64,000 nucleotides of DNA from Stratiolaelaps scimitus (taxonomy: Eukaryota; Arthropoda; Arachnida; Mesostigmata; Laelapidae). Location of the stretch: the NCBI GenBank assembly GCA_019614645.1, contig JABWDB010000002.1, forward strand, positions 28,385,501-28,449,500. Reading direction: 5' to 3'. The translations under genes and the position numbers were made by a program. This document shows, piece after piece, positions 58,301-64,000 of the stretch (position 1 is its first letter; every line of letters starts with the position of its first letter). The notes beneath the pieces were generated by a model that was given only the letters and a program-made list of their open reading frames with translations, ran no database searches and was not told the DNA's origin.

Positions 58301-60430
58301 GTAACAAGGAATAACAGTAGGATCCCGCTATAGGGTTAGGCATATCATAAGGGGTCACACCCGCAGCATATATGGCAATAACTGAGAAATGTGACATTTA
58401 TGTATAAGTGATTATGTGACGTTGTTACTACACTTCATTATTATATATATAAATGTTGAAGCACGATAGTAAAAACTATCATAGCGTCCAGCACTACAAC
58501 TCTAATCACTATGGCATCCTCACAGAGATGCTCACTGAAATCTGGCATTAACTCAATACCCATACACATTGACACAAACCTGTGTTTGAAATCTTGCATT
58601 CAATAAATTCGTTTTCGGGAGAACGTTTGTGACTATTCACAGCGGCCCATCCTAAAATTAGGCACAATAAACGTTATGCAAATAAACATATCATTTTATT
58701 TAATACGAATATACATTTACTACTACTTCTTGGAGAACTATGTTTAAGCTAATTCGACCTCACGTATAAGGTTTTGATTTCACTATTAAGAGCGGCAAGG
58801 GCGTCATATATTTGTTGACAATTTCCATGCTTGTAGTCAACTCTTGGGTTCGAGCCGCTGGTTCGAGTCACGCAATGTGATATATAGCCCTCAGAGAGCA
58901 CAGATCTTCTAGTGTAATGTTAAATGTATTAAGTTTGGAGTGCTTTGGACGCATACTACCAATATAAGAAGCAACGACTCTGCTCTACACTCGCTCGACA
59001 CAGAAAACGCGATCAGCATCACATGTGTTAGCCTCCTTCTAACGAATGAAAGAAGTCGGGTGGATCCTGCGTATTTTGACGTGTTGTAAGGTGTCGTACC
59101 ATTGTGTATCATATATAATAATATGCTAATTGCTATATGTAACAGTAATGGCATGACCTTTTGCACTGAACCACGTCCCCGTTGAAATTGTTTACTGAGA
59201 TCCCTATTCGTCTACCATTTGTTTCTTAAAATTGCTCGCGGCGCTAATATAATATATGAAAACATGATAATATCAGTGACAATTGTAGCCAGAGGACCTA
59301 TTTTAAAAAATTCCCACTTTTCATCAAAACAGACCTGAAATGATGTAGCACCACTAGCTTTGTCCACATGGGTCATAATGATCGTCAGCTGAATATGACA
59401 GAGAAGGGGGAGCTCTTCGTCTCTTCACAAATCGTGGAACTGTAACGCTGAAGATATCCTGCTAAAGATGCACCATAAGAGCACCTCGATTCACGTCGAG
59501 CTATTTGACGGTTATTGTGCGTATTTACTCAGCCTTTTCTTCCTTTGTCGTTCTCTGATCATCACACCCAAAGCTATCTGCTTTGGTGAGGGTGCGACAA
59601 CTCGCGAGAAATTCCTTTCGTCAAGATCGAGACGCGAATCCGTGCTGTGAGTTTCCCTAATTAACTGGAATGCTATACGTTTACCGGATTAATTGGACAG
59701 ATCAGACCAACAAGCTTTATAAAATATGCCATCATCTTTAAGATAAAACGACAGTATATAATATATAACATTCGACAGCGTGCGTCGTTTATTCATTCAC
59801 CCATCTCTCCAATCTGCGTCACTCTATTTGAATGTTATAGAGTGCAGGGAGATGGCAATACAAGCGGAAGCGGAAATATCAACTTCAGTGTCCGCCTCAT
59901 GGCATTCGCCATTCATTAGCGGACCCGTTTCCCTGCCCTGCTTCTTGTGTGTCATCTTGGTGGAGGAGCTGTATCTCCACCAGCTCGACTGCTAGACCAC
60001 TGGATGCCCACACGACATCCACAACAAACAAACAAATAGCACGTGCGTGCATCTGATACTGCTTCATGCAGTCCCCCCATCACAGGCCCCTCTCCGCTAT
60101 TGAACACTGGGCACAATCTCTCCTCCACCCACAAGCCCTTTCCTTTGCGATACACTCTCACACAGTGCCCATGCTAACACAGTGGACGTGGCAGCACGAC
60201 TCACATCGAATGTAGGGGCACGGGTAGAGGCGGCAGGACAGATTGTTGTATGATATTCTTGCAAGGCTAGACGCCTGTGTCTGCGAGAGTGAGACAGGCA
60301 TCTTGGCCTCGCTTGGTGTCCACCAAGAATGTCGCGCACATTCAGGCCGGAAGCACTGCGGGGTTCACATGCTGCAAGGGACGACCCTACAAACAGTCGC
60401 ACTCTTTGGTGTCTTTGGATTCATCCATTG
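58301..60430. other. Intergenic, no gene recognised
   Basis: AT-rich. Two adjacent B-box-like sites (GGGTTCGAGCC and TGGTTCGAGTC, about 58850-58870) followed by AATGTGATATATAG resemble the SINE family's tRNA-like end. Open frames at 59952-60440 have no domain. Confidence 0.4.
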
Positions 60431-60739
60431 CATAAGCTAGGCCAGTACTCGATGCTCACTAAGGTTGCTAGGAATGAAAGCATTTTGTGGTCAGCGATTC
60501 CGTACTTCATCAGAAGATATAATAGCTTGCCGGATGCCGTTACAGGATGCGCAACACTGGCTCTGCCTGCACATACGCCGCCGAAACGAGCCAGCGGAGA
60601 GATACAATACCTTTGCTTTGACTTTCACCCTCCTACAGAATTAACTCCTGCTGACACTTACCATATTTGTGTAGCGGCAGCGGATGGACATAGATCGAAA
60701 CGAAAGAGTGTTGTCCGGCCGCATTATATTCGTAAATAG
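60431..60739 (+). mobile_element. Possible C-terminal remnant of a non-LTR retrotransposon
   Basis: The frame contains VARNESILWSAIPYFIRRYN followed by SLPDAVTG, similar in pattern to the F-x-I/W-N-S-L-P-x-x-V ending of jockey/CR1 ORF2 proteins. It then runs into an unrecognised tail to a stop at 60737. There is no RT motif upstream. Weak call. Confidence 0.25.
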
Positions 60740-62999
60740 TGAATGAGTGAAAGGCTTTGATGGGCTATCTCCAATTTAGGGGAAGGCACAGCTTTTACGA
60801 CCAGAAGCTGTACTTGAGAAGAACACACGTAGAATCAGAAACTTGCAAGCCGTCTAACTTTCCATTCAGTGTCTGAAAGGATTCAGACCTTTCAGCTCTG
60901 GTCACGCACCATGTATCTGTAAGCCTCGATGTATGACTCGCAACGTATTAGGAAAGCTGTTCATATCAGACCGGATGCGAACGACTCACAGCTTTTGCAC
61001 ACACCGCTATCGTTTGTTCTGATTATTGTATGAGTAGAAGTGAGGGCGTAAAAGCCAATAGCCTTGAAAGACAATAGCAGATATGGGTCACTGGCTTAGT
61101 ACACTATGCATGATCGCCTAAGCGAACTTCTACAGTGTCCGTTGTTATGAATAGAACTAGTCATGACCTCCGAAGTAATGCGTGAGCGGCCTAAGACCAT
61201 GGACCGCGAGACAGGAGGGATCACTTAGCGGGTATTACTATGGCAGAAACACCGAAGTACGATGATGTTGCCACCAATATCGATGTTGATTACTTCACTG
61301 TCCGATCCCCAATATCTAAACTGGTTAAACCTCCTTTCAACACAATAACTTAAATAGCTTTTCCTAAAAGAAAAACAAAACAAGTGATCACTGTTTTCGT
61401 TTTTCTGTGTTTCTGTTTTATCCAAATTTCAAACGCATACGGGGATTTTGCAATCTATTTTCTGCAAATTGTAGTATATTCAAGCGAGTCCGCCATTGGA
61501 TTAAGACACTGACTGCAAACACTAAAAGCCATCAACACCTGATCAGTGTGTCGACGGTTTTTCTACCCAAATATCTACCATATCTTGGGCCCTGTAAAGT
61601 ATCACTGCCTTCACTCCACGCTCCCTATAACTGCAGCTAAGTAATGCAACTTGTCAAACATGCGTTCTACTGCTAGCCCTCTTTCCCCTTCGCCACGGAT
61701 AAGTGTGCCACATGACCTCGTACATAGTCCCGCTGCCGCAACCATTTCTTTGGCACTGTCATCGTCAGCTCTCATCGTCGTCGGCATGGATCTCTCACGC
61801 TTTCGTCAAACTGAGCACAGCGACAGGTCTTTCCTCTACCCTCAACGCCGGCTATTGCTGGGGTGGCTCTATATAGTTGGAGTTCGCCAGCCAAACCGAT
61901 TGATACCTTCCAAATCGATAGAGTGGAAAGCGTCATGCGAAGTCGGTGGATGCCGCACGTTCGTCTCGTAGAGAGGCAGCAAAAATGGCATCATGTTACA
62001 GATGCTCGATCTGTTATTCATACTTCTCTATTCTATTATTCCTCTTTTTCTCGTTTTTCAACTACTCACTTCTCTTTGGCTTCTACAGTTTGCTACATTC
62101 ACATTCTGCTGCACCATGTGCGCGTGTCTGTCTGTCTCTGTGTGAGCGTGGGTGTAAGGCATTGTTATGCTATGGGCGGACGAGCAACAAGGGTCGAGTG
62201 TCTGCAGTGAGGGCAGGAAATGGTGTCACCCAGAATCAGGGTGAGCCAGTGAATGAATGAATGAGGAGTGACTTACTCGGCTTGACTCGCCTCTGCAACG
62301 TGTACAAACATGAGATCATTGTTGTTTCTGTTGTTGATGCAATTCACCATTGAGTTCAGTTGGTTTGCCTGTCATTTCTGACATACTGCTATATCGATTG
62401 ATATGACACTCGCTTTGCCGAGGTAAATGATTTAGTATGGCTGTAGGCTATCTCTTGAGCAACTATCTAGGCTCTCTTGTATATATTATTTTTATACTTG
62501 AAGGCCACACTATTCTGTACTCATCCCTGTATCTTTTACTTTTACTTATTCTCTGAGCTCACTCTAATTAATCGGTCTTTATCGGGAACATCTCTTCCTA
62601 AAATAATTGAAATTAAACGGACAATACCTCGGGGTACCAATATGTTATACTAATGGGAATCGCATAACGCCTGCTCATAGGAACCCAGATGAACAGCCAC
62701 TACAGATCATGATCAGTCCAGCAAAGTATTTTTCGTTGCTGTTTTCGAGCAAATATGTAGATATATTTGGTGATTCAAACAAGCCGCTGGAACTCATTAG
62801 TGAAAAATAATCGTGTTGTAAATACAATCCCTATGAGTATTGCATGTTGCCATCTGGTCAATGGCTCTGTATGTCCTTTATATGTCCTTCGTGCGAGAGG
62901 CGAAGACTATCTCTCCGAGTACTTCCTCAAAGTCGTTCCAATTTTGGTTGCTTGCAGCCTATGGTCTCATGTTCAATTGTCGAAAATAACAGAACCTGA
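60740..62999. other. Intergenic, no gene recognised
   Basis: Mixed composition. Ser/Pro-rich and cysteine-containing frames at 61651-62260 have no splice context or domain that I can support. Confidence 0.4.
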
Positions 63000-63077
63000 C
63001 ATGACATGTAAGAGAACTTAAGCATTCTATGCAGTTCCTTTAATAAATCAATAAAGCCTTACCTTACCTTACCTTAG
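63000..63077 (+). mobile_element. SINE-like 3' tail, copy D
   Basis: ATGACATGTAAGAGAACTTA, AGCATTCTATGCAGTTCC, TTTAATAAATCAATAAAGCC and a TTACC repeat tail, the closest match to copy A's 3' module. No B-box was recognised upstream. Confidence 0.75.
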
Positions 63078-64000
63078 CGGGGATGTATATATATATATAA
63101 ACAAACTTACCTCACTTTAGAGTAGAGAGGATCATTATTATTATTATTTGACGCGCAATTTAGGCAGACAGAACTGCATATCGCATTTGGCAGCTATTAT
63201 TATATTATGTTACTACCAGCAATTCGTTCTATTAAGCTTTGTTGTCTATTTGCAATCGCTGCTCACATACGTACACTGACATGTACAACTCGGCCGACCT
63301 TTTCGTGCAAAATATTCACTTAATAAATGCTTCATCTTAAGTCGTCTTTTCATCGATCTTTACCCTCCCTCCCCCTTCTCCGTCAGCACTCACGTTGTTC
63401 ATTTCACAAAATATCCAATAGACAGTCACTCCACTTGACAAACTCTCCTAGCGGCTAAACCAATAGGGACTCAAGAATAACATTCCAATACCCTACGCTC
63501 ACTCACAACTGTCTCTACCCGCCTACTACGCGTTGCTCAAGCTCGTTTCTCTCTCACCGATAGAGACGACGATGATTCCTCTAGTGAAAATGTGGGAGTT
63601 CTGTAAGTGCGAAACAACAACAGCAATCGTTTCTTCTTCCTCCTCCTCTGTGTCTGTCTGTGTGTGGAACATTTCGTCTCGGTGAGTGCTCCGCCTACGA
63701 CTACTTCCTCGTAGCTTCGCTTCTCCCATCGAGGAGGCGTTCCAAAGAGCGGGATCGGTTGCGTCCGTTGAGATCAAGATAGGTCGGGGAAAGGTACGGG
63801 GTCTTCGATGATGGTTGATATTTTTGCACAACTATCAAAATAGCACAAAAAATCAAACCGACTCTAGCTTGACTGAGATCCGCGGCCAACCGCAAAGAGA
63901 GGATGGGCGTCTCTCTCTCTCGCCCCCCTATCTTTCCTTTCGTCACCTTCCGTCAAAGAGAATAATTTGATTTACAATCCTCAAAGGATTTCTCTTCGAC
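63078..64000. other. Intergenic, no gene recognised
   Basis: Contains a short AT run, pyrimidine-rich stretches and CT repeats (about 63905-63925). The minus frames at 63526-63946 are low-complexity and unassigned; this could be the leader or promoter of a gene beyond the window. Confidence 0.4.

Noticed and set aside
61651..62260. Ser/Pro-rich and cysteine-containing frames as exons
   Set aside because: No homology, no convincing splice sites, and overlapping frames are also open.

Overview
This is a eukaryotic nuclear window, almost certainly from an arthropod and most plausibly a mite or related chelicerate. Genes are split by GT-AG introns of about 70 bp to 8 kb, one protein is an arthropod-style secreted CUB protein with a six-cysteine N-terminal module, and the spacer is AT-rich and full of non-LTR retrotransposon debris. 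The species guess is inference. There are no prokaryotic operons, ribosome binding sites or CRISPR arrays.

Layout. Bases 1-8100: triplet-repeat-rich sequence, a retroelement remnant with an endonuclease-like region (3240-4318) and a precisely bounded R1-like insertion (4768-5671). Bases 8100-27700: a class IIa histone deacetylase-like gene on + (start exon at 13483, alternative start exon at 8168, stop at 27687). It carries the glutamine-rich helix and the MEF2-binding helix, but it stops before any deacetylase domain. Its roughly 8-kb first intron holds a complete antisense, single-exon ELOVL fatty-acid elongase (15810-16598) and a nest of retrotransposons inserted into one another (17650-21266). 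Bases 27700-38700: mostly empty, with an intronless CIB2-like EF-hand gene at 33670-34239. Bases 38770-58202: a complete 19-exon dihydropyrimidine dehydrogenase gene encoding 1031 aa. Every splice phase closes and all iron-sulfur, flavin, NADPH and catalytic motifs are present. Its 7.2-kb intron 10 contains an antisense three-exon CUB gene (47044-48950) and a candidate antisense single-exon membrane protein (51440-51802). Bases 58300-64000: no confident gene, only remnants and a SINE tail.

Working together. The elongase (very-long-chain fatty acids), DPYD (first step of pyrimidine catabolism), the CIB-like calcium sensor, the secreted CUB protein and the MITR-like regulator have no common pathway. 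The theme here is architecture: genes nested antisense in introns, and layered retrotransposition with readable target-site duplications. The strongest candidate for something undescribed is the catalytic-domain-less class IIa HDAC-like gene, whose six-exon model closes to exactly 372 codons plus a stop.
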